50,834 nucleotides of DNA from a virus. This document shows, in pieces, positions 1-7,669 of the stretch. Numbering within the stretch: the stretch's first letter is position 1; each line of letters starts with the position of its first letter. Under the pieces are notes generated by a model. That model saw only the letters and a program-made list of their open reading frames with translations, was not told where the DNA came from and made no database searches. The stretch is from the IMG/VR virus record IMGVR_UViG_3300024261_000046, positions 1-50,834 of that record. One strand, 5' to 3'. The translations under genes were made by a program, and so were the position numbers.

Positions 1-555
1 GTTGCCCCCTGGGCTCATAGCACCCGGCAGGCCGCCAGTCCGTGCCGCGTTGACCTTGGCCGTCCAATCCTGATTGACGCCGCCCCCGACGCCACCGCCG
101 CCGCTCAGCGGGTTGAACGCTCGGTGCCGGGCCTCGGCCGCCTGCTGTCGCCCCGTCCACAGCTGATCAGACGCCTCCTGGGCAGCGCGCGCCTTGACCG
201 ACGGCGCAACGCTAGGCCCGCCCACCATCGTGCCCTTGATGCCGTCGTCTGCCGTGCTGGCTGTGGCCCCACCCGGTAGGAAACGCCCGCGTGCGTCTCG
301 GCCATCTGACCGGCCTGTAGTGCTACCCGTGGCCCCGCCCACGCCTGCGCCTGGGGTTGGCGCTCGCATGCTGCCCGTGCTGCTGGTGCCGCCGCTGCCG
401 GGCACGCTAGACCCACCGCTGCCGCCGCCGACGCCCAGCCCGTCAGCGCGCGCAGCTGCCGCGTTGAGCTTGTCGAGTAGGCGGGCGATCCCCGCCTCCG
501 CGCTGCTCACGTCGGCCTTGACCTCAATACTGGTAGTGTGGCGCTCGTTACTCAC
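1..555 (-). CDS. Tail tape measure protein, N-terminal part (runs off the left edge)
   Basis: This is the first 185 codons of an open frame with no stop before the window edge. I start it at the GTG at 555 (MSNERHTTSIEVKADVSSAE), because GGGAGGA lies upstream and the start overlaps the end of the chaperone extension by 8 nt. The visible part opens with a short charged helix, then a long stretch rich in Gly, Ser, Ala and Thr. Tape measure proteins often begin this way, with a low-complexity segment before the coiled coils. The gene follows sheath, tube and a frameshifting chaperone, where myoviruses encode the protein that sets tail length. The identity rests mainly on gene order; no hydrophobic or peptidoglycan-hydrolase domain can be seen in the part available. 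Confidence 0.7.
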   Translation of the reverse strand, partial: MSNERHTTSIEVKADVSSAEAGIARLLDKLNAAAARADGLGVGGGSGGSSVPGSGGTSSTGSMRAPTPGAGVGGATGSTTGRSDGRDARGRFLPGGATASTADDGIKGTMVGGPSVAPSVKARAAQEASDQLWTGRQQAAEARHRAFNPLSGGGGVGGGVNQDWTAKVNAARTGGLPGAMSPGGN

Positions 556-761
556 TGGCCGCGTCCTCCCATGCCTCGCGCTCCCAGGCGTCCACTACAG
601 GATCGCCTGTGACCAGCCGCCCCTGTGAGTCTCGGCCTACGGGGTTGGCCAGCGCGCGCCACTCCGCGTCTGGTAGCGCCAACAGCACGCGCTCAAGGTC
701 GTGCAAGTCGACGCACAGCGGATCAGGTGTCCGCGAGCGCCACCACCACCCCGGCGACCCC
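548..761 (-). CDS. Tail assembly chaperone, frameshift extension
   Basis: This frame continues the upstream chaperone after a presumed ribosomal frameshift. It encodes a protein-like segment (DPLCVDLHDLERVLLALPD, then WRALANPVGRDSQGRL) and stops at 548, overlapping the tape measure start. No convincing start codon or ribosome binding site lies just upstream, which argues against independent translation. In lambda, P2 and Mu relatives, the longer frameshifted chaperone binds both tube and tape measure proteins and is not part of the finished virion. A start at the internal ATG near 783 is the main alternative. Confidence 0.6.
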
Positions 762-1154
762 CTCGCCGCCCTCACCCGATCCAGCATCGCGGCGAAAGTA
801 GGCGGTAGCGTGGGCCTCCACGGCACCCACGATGCTGAACAAGAGGTTATCGTCCTCCTGCACCGCGTCCTCCATCCACGGGGGCGCGTCCTGTACCGCC
901 ACCGCGAAGGTGGCCATAGCGTGAAAGCGGGCCTGGGCGCGCGCGCTGAAGTGATCCCACGGCCCACCCGCCAACACGGCCGCCATGTGATCGATGTGCG
1001 TTCGTTGCTGGCCCGTGGGGGCCGTCACAACGACCGTCGCCGTGCGCTCGTGATAGGTGACGTGCGCCGGGCGATCACGGGGCACAGGCGCGCTCACAGC
1101 CGCCTTGCTGGGGTCGCTGGCGTCACGCGCCGCGCGAAGGTCAAGGGTGCGCAT
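723..1154 (-). CDS. Tail assembly chaperone, short form
   Basis: This 143-residue protein starts at an ATG that overlaps the tail tube stop (TAATG), so it is probably translationally coupled to it. It sits between tube and tape measure genes, the standard place of tail assembly chaperones. The C-terminus becomes Gly/Val/Ala-rich just where a second, useful frame overlaps it, as in the lambda G/GT and P2 E/E' pairs. I see no catalytic motif. Function is assigned from position, size and the overlapping-frame arrangement rather than from sequence similarity that I recognise. Confidence 0.65.
   Translation of the reverse strand: MRTLDLRAARDASDPSKAAVSAPVPRDRPAHVTYHERTATVVVTAPTGQQRTHIDHMAAVLAGGPWDHFSARAQARFHAMATFAVAVQDAPPWMEDAVQEDDNLLFSIVGAVEAHATAYFRRDAGSGEGGEGVAGVVVALADT
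749..762 (-). promoter_or_regulatory. Candidate slippery sites for programmed frameshifting
   Basis: On the coding strand there is a run of five G at 762-758 (codons GAG GGG GTC) and a run of four G at 752-749 (GCC GGG GTG). Moving from the 723-1154 frame into the 548 frame needs a +1 shift, which equals -2 in frame terms. A Gly tRNA on GGG re-pairs perfectly with GGG after a +1 slip at either run. Frameshifts in tail chaperones are well established (-1 in lambda, -2 in Mu). Which run is used cannot be decided here. Confidence 0.4.
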
Positions 1155-1576
1155 TACGCCTCGTCCTCATCCTTCATGCGAATGCCCTGGAACGAGACAT
1201 TCTCGGACAGGACGCCAGCGCCATCCACCGACCAGCCGCGCTGCTCGATCACGCAGCCCGTGATCGTCTCCATCGCCTCATCGGTGATCGGGTCGAACAA
1301 CACCGCGTCGAGGGGCGGGAAGTTGAGGATCGCGGCCGTGTCCCCGCGCGCCATCAGGCCCAGCGCCTTGGCGCTGCCCCGCTTGATCCGCACGATGGCA
1401 GCGGTGAACTGGACCATGCGCCGCATGGGCACGATCTCTTTGCTGTAGGCGTCCCCCAGCACGTCGATCCGCTGAAGGCTCTGCGTCTCGCTGCCGTTGC
1501 AGTTGGTCGCATAGCCGACCTCAGTGTCCCCGATGTAGAGCTTCGCTCGCGCGCCGCTGATCGTCTGAGTCGCCAT
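1154..1576 (-). CDS. Tail tube protein
   Basis: This 140-residue protein begins MATQTISGARAKLYIGDTEV, a beta-rich opening typical of contractile-tail tube subunits. It lies three bases after the sheath stop and just before the chaperone, matching the sheath-tube-chaperone-tape order of Mu-, P2- and XkdM-type tails. Such proteins polymerise as hexameric rings to form the inner DNA conduit. Residues such as FDPITDEAMETITGCVIEQ near the middle resemble the central beta-hairpin region of tube proteins, although I judge this by eye. The size fits the family. The acidic end (KDEDEA) leads directly into the next gene. Confidence 0.85.
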   Translation of the reverse strand: MATQTISGARAKLYIGDTEVGYATNCNGSETQSLQRIDVLGDAYSKEIVPMRRMVQFTAAIVRIKRGSAKALGLMARGDTAAILNFPPLDAVLFDPITDEAMETITGCVIEQRGWSVDGAGVLSENVSFQGIRMKDEDEA

Positions 1577-1579
1577 CTA

Positions 1580-3541
1580 TCAGGCCCCCGGAATGCGGAC
1601 GACCGAAGCCGCCAGAACAATGAAGTTGATCGGCTCGACGGCCGCCGCCTCGTAGTTGATGCGGAAGGTATCGCCCAGATCGTCAACGCTCATGTTGCGC
1701 CACGCTTTGATCCAGCCCAGCCGGACCTGCTCATCGAGTCGGGAGCTGGCCGCCGCCTTGATGCGGCCCGCCGTGCCTGCGATGGCCGGATTGCCGATGC
1801 GGGTGATCAGCGCGCTGCGCAGGTCGCGGACGCTGGTCTGCACGCTCTCCCAGGCCGACACCTCGGACAAGATGGGGTTGTCGTCGGTGAGGTAGGTCGT
1901 GACGCTGCGCGCCACCTTCCAGCCCAGGTTGTCCTTGCGGAGAATGACCACGCCAGCCGCGATCATTTCCTCCGCGTCGATGTTCGCGCCCCAGGTCTGG
2001 AACACGTCACGCACGCGGGGGCGGTTGTTGGTGAGGGGCCACGCAATCGGGCTGCCAGCCTGTCCCGCGCCCATCATCAGGGCGAGGTAGCTGGGCTCCA
2101 GCGTCGGCGTGGTGCCGTTGGGGTGGTCGACCTCGATCTGGTCGCCCACCAGCGCCACATAGCGCGTGTTGAGCGCCGCCGCCGCCGCCTTCACCTGGGC
2201 CTTGGTCTGGTTGCCGACCGTGCCCACCCAGGCGTTGCGCTCATAGCCCTGGAGCGCACTGTCGGTGCAGTGCTTGCTCATCAGGCCGTGGACAGCTCCG
2301 TCGGTGCTCAGCGGCACCACGATCTGCACGTCCTGATCCTTGATCGTGTCCAGCGCCGCCTGCCAGTCGGTCGTGCCGACGGGGCTGGCCTCGGACCCAC
2401 CCAGCATGTTGCCGCTCTGATCGCTGCTCAGGTCGACGGGCAGCAGGCTGGTGCCCCGCTCGGCCTCCACCAGCTGCGACACAGCCAAGCCGCTGACCAG
2501 CTGCGCCACGTCGGACGTGAGGGTCAGCAACGCCAACGCGCTGACCTCGCCGTTCGTCGCGTCCAGATCGGCCGCGTCGGTGCTGGCCGCCGTCGGGTCC
2601 AGGGTCGCCGTGGCCCAGCCGTTGATCTGCCCGATCTCGGTCAGGACGCCGGACACCTTGCGGCCCGTGTGCGGGATCAGCCGCCCGTTGTCACAGCCCA
2701 CAGTCACGGCAGGCGTGAGCGCGCCACCACTCAGCAAGCTGGCCACGCTGGTGATGCTGCCGAAGCTGGCCACCGTCGGGATGCTCAGCGCGCTCACGTC
2801 GGTGATCTGCACAACCTCGGCCTGCGGCGCACCCGCCAAGTCGGTGCCCGTGATCGTCACGTCCAGCGTCTCACCGGCCGATGCGTTCACGTCGGCGCTG
2901 ACGGTCACCACACCCGCACACGGCGCGTGGTCCCAATCGGTCGCCTCCGCAATGGGGTGCACAGCGCCCAGCAGGCGCGTCCACTCCAGGCGCGTCTGCG
3001 TGTTGTTGATCTGCACCACAGCCAGGGTGAGCACGCCACCCGTGTACTGGATGGTGCCCATCGCCGGGGTGTCGATCTCGATCTCTTCGGTGATGCCGTC
3101 GCGCAAGAAGGTCAGCGTGTGAACGGTGCCGGTCTTGCTCACGTCGTAGTTGAGCCGGTTGCCGGTCAGCCCCCACACGCGGCTCTTGAGCACCATCGCC
3201 TGCCCGCCCAGCGTGTCCAGCAGGTCCGCGAAAGCCTGGGTGCTGGTGGCCGTGCTGACGACCCACAACGACGACGCACCGCCCGGCACCGCGTCGTCGG
3301 CGAACGGGTCAAACGCCAGCTTGCCGATCAGCTTCAGATCGTCGGACGCGGGATCGTAGTCTGCCAGCGCGCGCGCGCTGGTGAACTGCTGCGGGGTGGA
3401 CTGCTGAAAGCCCGGCAGGTCTGCCACAAGGGCCACCGCCCCCACGCTGGTCCCGCGCCCACCCAGGGCGTCCGTGTTGATCTCGGCCTTGACGCCGGGG
3501 CTGTAGATCCGCCGACCGTTCAAGAGAATGCTGCTCGGCAT
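1580..3541 (-). CDS. Tail sheath protein
   Basis: This 653-residue protein is the contractile sheath subunit. The N-terminus (MPSSILLNGRRIYSPGVKAE) has the tail-sheath YSPGV-type entry, followed by a region that positions the subunit on the tube. A middle stretch of roughly residues 200-400 is rich in Val, Thr and Ser and looks like inserted surface domains. The C-terminal third contains the segments ending in GWIKAWRNMSVDDLGDTFRI and the last beta strand (INFIVLAASVVRI), typical of the conserved sheath core. ATG at 3541 has GGAGG seven bases upstream. It is larger than the roughly 400-500 residues of P2 and Mu sheaths because of the middle insertions. It identifies the phage as a myovirus. 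Confidence 0.9.
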   Translation of the reverse strand: MPSSILLNGRRIYSPGVKAEINTDALGGRGTSVGAVALVADLPGFQQSTPQQFTSARALADYDPASDDLKLIGKLAFDPFADDAVPGGASSLWVVSTATSTQAFADLLDTLGGQAMVLKSRVWGLTGNRLNYDVSKTGTVHTLTFLRDGITEEIEIDTPAMGTIQYTGGVLTLAVVQINNTQTRLEWTRLLGAVHPIAEATDWDHAPCAGVVTVSADVNASAGETLDVTITGTDLAGAPQAEVVQITDVSALSIPTVASFGSITSVASLLSGGALTPAVTVGCDNGRLIPHTGRKVSGVLTEIGQINGWATATLDPTAASTDAADLDATNGEVSALALLTLTSDVAQLVSGLAVSQLVEAERGTSLLPVDLSSDQSGNMLGGSEASPVGTTDWQAALDTIKDQDVQIVVPLSTDGAVHGLMSKHCTDSALQGYERNAWVGTVGNQTKAQVKAAAAALNTRYVALVGDQIEVDHPNGTTPTLEPSYLALMMGAGQAGSPIAWPLTNNRPRVRDVFQTWGANIDAEEMIAAGVVILRKDNLGWKVARSVTTYLTDDNPILSEVSAWESVQTSVRDLRSALITRIGNPAIAGTAGRIKAAASSRLDEQVRLGWIKAWRNMSVDDLGDTFRINYEAAAVEPINFIVLAASVVRIPGA

Positions 3542-3562
3542 GTGCGCCTCCGTTTACGTTGC

Positions 3563-3580
3563 GAGGATACCCTAATCCTC
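3563..3580 (-). terminator. Small hairpin at the gene end before the sheath
   Basis: GAGGAT (3563-3568) pairs with ATCCTC (3575-3580) around a six-base loop, overlapping the stop codon of the preceding gene. There is no T-run, so it may only modulate translation or message stability between the tail terminator and sheath genes. Confidence 0.25.
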
Positions 3581-4231
3581 GGTAGGGGTCACGCCGCCAG
3601 GGGTGCCTGCTCCGGTCGCGGGAGGGGTGCCCACGTCCTCGGGCACGTCCCCCAGCTGCACAAACCACTCAGCCGACGCCACAGACCCACCGGGCAGCTG
3701 CTCGGGGACCTCGATCTCAAGTACCGCCGAGTAGGTCAGACGACGGATATAGATCCCCAATTCCTCGGCCACCAGCATTTCATCCATGCCCAGCTCACCA
3801 GCGCCGTCGTACTGCACGCTGATATAGCCAGACTTAATAAAACTGACGGTCGCGCGGATCATAACGGCCTGGATCACTCGGCACAGGCTGCGCGTTACCT
3901 CGTCGCGCTTGGCCATGACCGTGATCTCAGCCGTCTGCCCTACGCCAAAGCCGATATGCCGACGGCCCCCGATGATCCCCTGCGATTTGCCCAGGTAGCG
4001 GTCTGATACCGTCTCGCCCATCAGCTCCACGCTCACCAGGGGAAAAGCCTCAGGCGCGCCTGGGGCGAAGGCTGCGCGGAAGACGGGGGGGTCTGCGACT
4101 AGGGCCGCGTGCCACTCGGCCGCCACCCCCGCGCTCACGCCGGGCAGCAGCTCCGCGAACGCATCAACATCGTCTCGGTAGCCCACCCACCCGTTGTTCA
4201 GCGCGTGGACGATGTGCATATCGAGGAACAT
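3572..4231 (-). CDS. Probable tail terminator / tail completion protein
   Basis: This 219-residue protein starts at ATG 4231 (MFLDMHIVHALNNGWVGYRD), sharing one base with the upstream stop (TGATG). A longer frame exists upstream but would run through the previous gene. It lies immediately before the sheath, where Mu-like and P2-like phages encode the tail terminator that caps the tube and joins it to the head. The sequence is an alpha/beta mix with a hydrophobic core around IRRLTYSAVLEIEVPEQ and a flexible, Pro/Gly/Thr-rich tail. No diagnostic motif is visible, so the call depends on position and size. Confidence 0.45.
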   Translation of the reverse strand: MFLDMHIVHALNNGWVGYRDDVDAFAELLPGVSAGVAAEWHAALVADPPVFRAAFAPGAPEAFPLVSVELMGETVSDRYLGKSQGIIGGRRHIGFGVGQTAEITVMAKRDEVTRSLCRVIQAVMIRATVSFIKSGYISVQYDGAGELGMDEMLVAEELGIYIRRLTYSAVLEIEVPEQLPGGSVASAEWFVQLGDVPEDVGTPPATGAGTPGGVTPTED

Positions 4232-4971
4232 CAGAACACCTCGCGGATCAGGTCGGGCACCTTGGCCTGCACCTTGCGCGCAAGGTGGCGCGCCTTCACG
4301 CCCTTGCTGCGCCATGCGGCCGGGTCGCGGTTGGCCCACGATGCCCGCCGCCAGACCTTGAAGCCGCTTGTTTGCCAGCCGCCCTTGTCGCTGTAGGTGC
4401 TGGCCTCGCGCACCAGACCCTCTAGCGGGTCGCTGACGTGGTGCGCGCGTAGCCGCTGCGCCCAGCCCGCGCCCAGCCTGCCGCCCCTGGACAGCAGTTG
4501 GTTAGTGGCGGGGTCGTTGACCCTGGGGGACAGCTTGCGCGCTGCCAGCAGCGCCCTACGGCCACCCAGGCGCTCGATCTCCAACGGGCCGGGGACCTCG
4601 GAGCTGGCCCCACGGCGCTGAAACGGCACGTTGACGTAGGGGCCGCTCTTGCCCCACTTCAGGTTGCGTGTACCGGCCCGCAACAGGAACTTGCGAACGT
4701 CGTAAGCGCCTTCAGTACCGATGCCGCCCGGCCCCATGCCGAACTCAACGATGCGCGCGAGCTGGGCCGCCTTCTTGCCCGCGTCAGGCCCAGGCAGGCT
4801 CACCACCGCGCGCGTGTCGGTGACCTCTCTCACCCCCACGCTCTTGATGTAGGCGTCTGCCGACCGTCGAAGCGAGCCCCGCGCCTCCGCGACCCACTCA
4901 GCCGCGATCACGTTGGCCAGCGTGCGCAGCTTGCGCTTTGTGTCGCCGCCCATCAGGTCTGCGATGTTCAC
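4231..4971 (-). CDS. Neck / head-tail joining protein, HK97 gp10-like
   Basis: This 246-residue basic protein has an N-terminal helical region (LANVIAAEWVAEARGSLRRSA) followed by a strand set ending in ARIVEFGMGPGG. That pattern, a helix then V-E-F/Y-G, is characteristic of HK97 gp10-like and related tail-completion proteins. The remaining C-terminal 120 residues are rich in Arg, Trp and Gly and are longer than in HK97 gp10. It sits between neck genes and the tail terminator, fitting a part in the joining of heads to tails. It overlaps its upstream neighbour by four bases. Confidence 0.5.
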   Translation of the reverse strand: MNIADLMGGDTKRKLRTLANVIAAEWVAEARGSLRRSADAYIKSVGVREVTDTRAVVSLPGPDAGKKAAQLARIVEFGMGPGGIGTEGAYDVRKFLLRAGTRNLKWGKSGPYVNVPFQRRGASSEVPGPLEIERLGGRRALLAARKLSPRVNDPATNQLLSRGGRLGAGWAQRLRAHHVSDPLEGLVREASTYSDKGGWQTSGFKVWRRASWANRDPAAWRSKGVKARHLARKVQAKVPDLIREVF

Positions 4972-5774
4972 GACGCGGACCCCGTTACCAGATACTCAAG
5001 CGTACACATGGCGTTTAGGGGCAGGCTGGCGAAGCTGGGCGACGGGGCCTTTGTCTGGACGATGGTGTCGCGGTACGGGTGCGGCAGGTCGGTGACCAGA
5101 TATACGGGGTTGCTGTAGTAGCTGATTGACCAGCGCGCGCCCACAACGGGAGGGTTGATCCAGGCCAGCGCGCCCCCCACCACGTTGAAGTCCACGCCCT
5201 CCACCAGATCCCCGCCCAAGGGCGCTGTACCGTCGGCGTCTGCCTGATAGGCGTGCATTACGCCGGTTGTGACGGGGGCCGTCAGGTCCAGCGTGCGCTC
5301 CACGATAGGGTAGCGCGTTGAGCTGGGGTCCTCGCCGCTGTAGGTGTGCGTCTCGCGGTAGAGCTGCACACTGTCGCCCAGGGTCACACGGTCGCCCAGG
5401 TTGAGACGGTGTTCGGGTAGCACGCTCAGACTAACCATACCGCTAGCCATTTCCCCGTATACCTTGAAGCGGTCGGGGTGCGTTGCGGCGCTGGTGATCA
5501 CGCCCCTGATACCCTGCGAGCTGTGGAACAAGTAGCCTTTGCCCTCACAGCTGGGGCAGTCCACGCGGGCCTGCCGGGTGGTCCCCGTGTTGCTCCCCAG
5601 GTCTGCGTCTAGCACCAGCCCAAGGCCCACAGACTGCCGCGAACAGGGGCACTCACTGGACTGCTGCCACGTCAGCTCTAGCCCGTGCGTCCTCACCAGC
5701 TTGCGGAACTCTTCTGGCCGGAAGTCGACCCGAGGTAGCAGCTTGACGGGGAAGCGCGAGGGTAGGATCGGCAT
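4968..5774 (-). CDS. Neck protein with a CPC...CPSC cysteine cluster
   Basis: This 268-residue protein begins MPILPSRFPVKLLPRVDF. Cysteines C42 and C44 (ECPCSRQ) and C73 and C76 (DCPSCEGKG) form a likely zinc or disulfide cluster separated by about 30 residues. The rest is mainly beta-strand, with aromatic and Thr/Val-rich segments, ending in FASLPLNAMCTLEYLVTG. Its place between the adaptor-like protein and the gp10-like protein suggests a head-tail connector or neck structural role. I do not recognise a named family. It starts at ATG 5774 within TGATG, so it is translationally coupled. Confidence 0.45.
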   Translation of the reverse strand: MPILPSRFPVKLLPRVDFRPEEFRKLVRTHGLELTWQQSSECPCSRQSVGLGLVLDADLGSNTGTTRQARVDCPSCEGKGYLFHSSQGIRGVITSAATHPDRFKVYGEMASGMVSLSVLPEHRLNLGDRVTLGDSVQLYRETHTYSGEDPSSTRYPIVERTLDLTAPVTTGVMHAYQADADGTAPLGGDLVEGVDFNVVGGALAWINPPVVGARWSISYYSNPVYLVTDLPHPYRDTIVQTKAPSPSFASLPLNAMCTLEYLVTGSAS

Positions 5775-6751
5775 CAGATGATCGCGATATTCATCATGCG
5801 ATAACGGGCTCGCAGAGCGGGCAACAGCGCGTCAGCCTGCTTTCGCAGCTCCAAAATTCTTGCGCCGAAGCCGGAATTTGTGGCGCTGGCCGTGGTGTTA
5901 ATATTTTGGCTCAAGCCGTCCATGCTGGTGGAAATACTGGCGATTCCGGCCCCTACGATCAGGTCACCAGCCACCGCGAGCGGCATCATGGCCGCGATGA
6001 TCGCGACTACCTGCTTAATGTCGTCGGGGATGCTGTCAGCGGTGAAAGTCACCGTGGCATCGCCGCCCGCTGGTGCCGTTGTGACCTCGACGGTGAAGCC
6101 GCCCAGGGACCGGCTTTTGAGTCGCAGGCCAGCCGCACCGTTGGCTACCGTCAGCGCGAGATCCGTCCGATATCGGTCGGCCATCGGCGCGTCAGTCGGG
6201 AACGTGTAGGTCGCTTCAGTCTGCCCCTCGGGGATCGTCAGCGTGTCCTGATAGCAGGTAAACCCGCACTCGTAGTCGAAGCTGAAGTAGCCGGGGATGT
6301 AGTCAACCGTCTGCATCACGTCGCCCGCGATGAACGGGATACCCGCACGGATGATGTAGCTCCCCAGGCTTTCCTCGGACGGGATGATGTGGAGCTGCCC
6401 ATACATGGGCGCGACCAGCTGCACCCAGGACACGGGAAACTCGACGGCCGGGAATGACCCGTACCGCAGCCGCATGCCGGTCACCTTGCGGACGGGTCGC
6501 TCGTCCAGGCGGAAGGGCCACCATGCTTGGCGGTTGGGTGCGTAAATGTCGTGGCGTTCCTCAATCACGCTGAACTGGTCCAGCACGATCCCCAGCTCAG
6601 ACTGCACGGTCGCAATCGCGTGGTTGATCGCCTGGGTGAACTGCGCGTCGGGGTAGGGGCTCCCGTCGTCCAGGGTCAAGTCCACGCCCAACAGGGTCGT
6701 ATCCTTGAGCCACTGTGGCGTCAGAATCTCGGTGATCCTGCACTCGGGCAC
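5774..6751 (-). CDS. Head-tail adaptor (connector) protein
   Basis: I place the start at GTG 6751 (MPECRITEILTPQWLKD) because GGAGG lies six bases upstream, giving 325 residues; a GTG at 6775 is possible but abuts a hairpin. The N-terminal segment PDAQFTQAINHAIATVQSEL resembles the helical start of phage adaptor proteins that dock under the portal. A middle beta region contains a PEGQTEATYTFPTDAPMADR stretch, and the C-terminus is helical and long (ILELRKQADALLPALRARYR). The position between capsid and tail genes supports a connector. It is larger than gp6-type adaptors, so it probably contains an additional beta domain. Confidence 0.5.
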   Translation of the reverse strand: MPECRITEILTPQWLKDTTLLGVDLTLDDGSPYPDAQFTQAINHAIATVQSELGIVLDQFSVIEERHDIYAPNRQAWWPFRLDERPVRKVTGMRLRYGSFPAVEFPVSWVQLVAPMYGQLHIIPSEESLGSYIIRAGIPFIAGDVMQTVDYIPGYFSFDYECGFTCYQDTLTIPEGQTEATYTFPTDAPMADRYRTDLALTVANGAAGLRLKSRSLGGFTVEVTTAPAGGDATVTFTADSIPDDIKQVVAIIAAMMPLAVAGDLIVGAGIASISTSMDGLSQNINTTASATNSGFGARILELRKQADALLPALRARYRMMNIAII

Positions 6752-6774
6752 GGGAGCCCTCCAGATAGGGGCCA

Positions 6775-6792
6775 CGCGGCCCGCAGGCCGCG
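6775..6792 (-). terminator. GC-rich hairpin before the adaptor gene
   Basis: CGCGGCC (6775-6781) and GGCCGCG (6786-6792) form a perfect seven-pair stem with a CGCA loop. It lies downstream of the 273-residue head protein. There is no T-run, so it is a weak terminator candidate or an RNA-processing or stability element that would set lower expression of neck genes relative to capsid genes. Confidence 0.35.
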
Positions 6793-6805
6793 CGGCTGGG
6801 TGGCG

Positions 6806-7627
6806 TTAGGCGAACGCCAGGATGGTGAGCACGTCGAGCGCCTGGACGTTGGGGGCAGCCCCGCCGCCGAACCCGATCAGAACGTCACCGTCCTGAATGT
6901 AGGCGGTGTCCGTCGCGCCCAGGGTCACACCCGCGCCGCTGGGGTTGGCCGCGAACGCCATGAAGCGGGTCACGGTGAACGGGAACGCGAACCGGCAAGT
7001 CGCCGTGCCTGCGATCATGGCCGCCGTGATCACGCGGGACGCGATGGCCATAGCGGGCGTCTCGTCGGCCACGCCGCCCAGGGTGTTGAGGTTGACGTTG
7101 CCCACGTCCCACACGTCGGCCGCTGCGGTCAGAGCCTCGGCCAGCAGCACGTTGGGGTTGCCCGCCAGGACCGACCCGCCGGGGGCGTCGGCCGCCTTGA
7201 TCCGCAGCGCCGTACCGGCCCCGATGGCATCAGCCACGATCCGCTCGGTGCCGTTGGCCAGCGCGGGCAGGACGCCACCCGCCAGGAAGATGCTGGGGTG
7301 CTCGTTGTCGGTGACGCGCGCGTTGATGGCCAGCACGAGGTTGGCCAAGGTCAACGGCGCGGTGCCCCCGATGGCGACGGCGATGTAGGCGTCGTTCGTC
7401 ACGTCGGCGGCGGGATCGCGGAACTCGTAGGTGTCCGCGCCGATGCTGATCGTGTCCGCGTTGGCGTTGATCGGGTTGGTGGCGAAGTTGAGCACGGCCA
7501 CCGGCACGTTGCCGTGGGCGCGGCTGGCCGCCAAGGTGCGGAACGCCGTGGGCAGCCCCAGCGCCTTCAGGTTGGGGTCGGCCGCCTCGGCTCGCTCGGC
7601 CTTGTAGAGCGCATAGGGCTCACTCAT
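6806..7627 (-). CDS. Head-associated structural protein, possible decoration protein
   Basis: This 273-residue Ala-, Gly-, Val- and Thr-rich protein follows the capsid gene and has its own strong ribosome binding site (GGAGG six bases before ATG 7627). A hairpin lies on each side of it. The N-terminus (MSEPYALYKAERAEAADPNL) is charged; the rest alternates hydrophobic and polar residues in short strands, as in capsid decoration or head-fibre proteins. Composition and expression signals suggest an abundant virion protein. No family motif was recognised, so decoration is an inference from position. Confidence 0.45.
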   Translation of the reverse strand: MSEPYALYKAERAEAADPNLKALGLPTAFRTLAASRAHGNVPVAVLNFATNPINANADTISIGADTYEFRDPAADVTNDAYIAVAIGGTAPLTLANLVLAINARVTDNEHPSIFLAGGVLPALANGTERIVADAIGAGTALRIKAADAPGGSVLAGNPNVLLAEALTAAADVWDVGNVNLNTLGGVADETPAMAIASRVITAAMIAGTATCRFAFPFTVTRFMAFAANPSGAGVTLGATDTAYIQDGDVLIGFGGGAAPNVQALDVLTILAFA

Positions 7628-7639
7628 GGTGATCCTCCA

Positions 7640-7658
7640 GCCCCCCGACTAGGGGGGC
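7640..7658 (-). terminator. Strong GC hairpin downstream of the capsid gene
   Basis: GCCCCCC (7640-7646) pairs perfectly with GGGGGGC (7652-7658) around a GACTA loop. On the coding strand it follows the major capsid stop by about a dozen bases. A partial terminator here would let the capsid message exceed the downstream tail messages. There is no T-tract, so rho-independent termination is unproven. Confidence 0.45.
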
Positions 7659-7669
7659 GCTTGGGTGGC

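Noticed and set aside
2123-4006. A 627-codon open frame on the plus strand opposite the sheath gene
   Set aside because: It mirrors the GC-rich third positions of the sheath gene, reads as low-complexity Arg/His/Gly-rich protein and has no ribosome binding site; antisense open frames are expected at this GC content.
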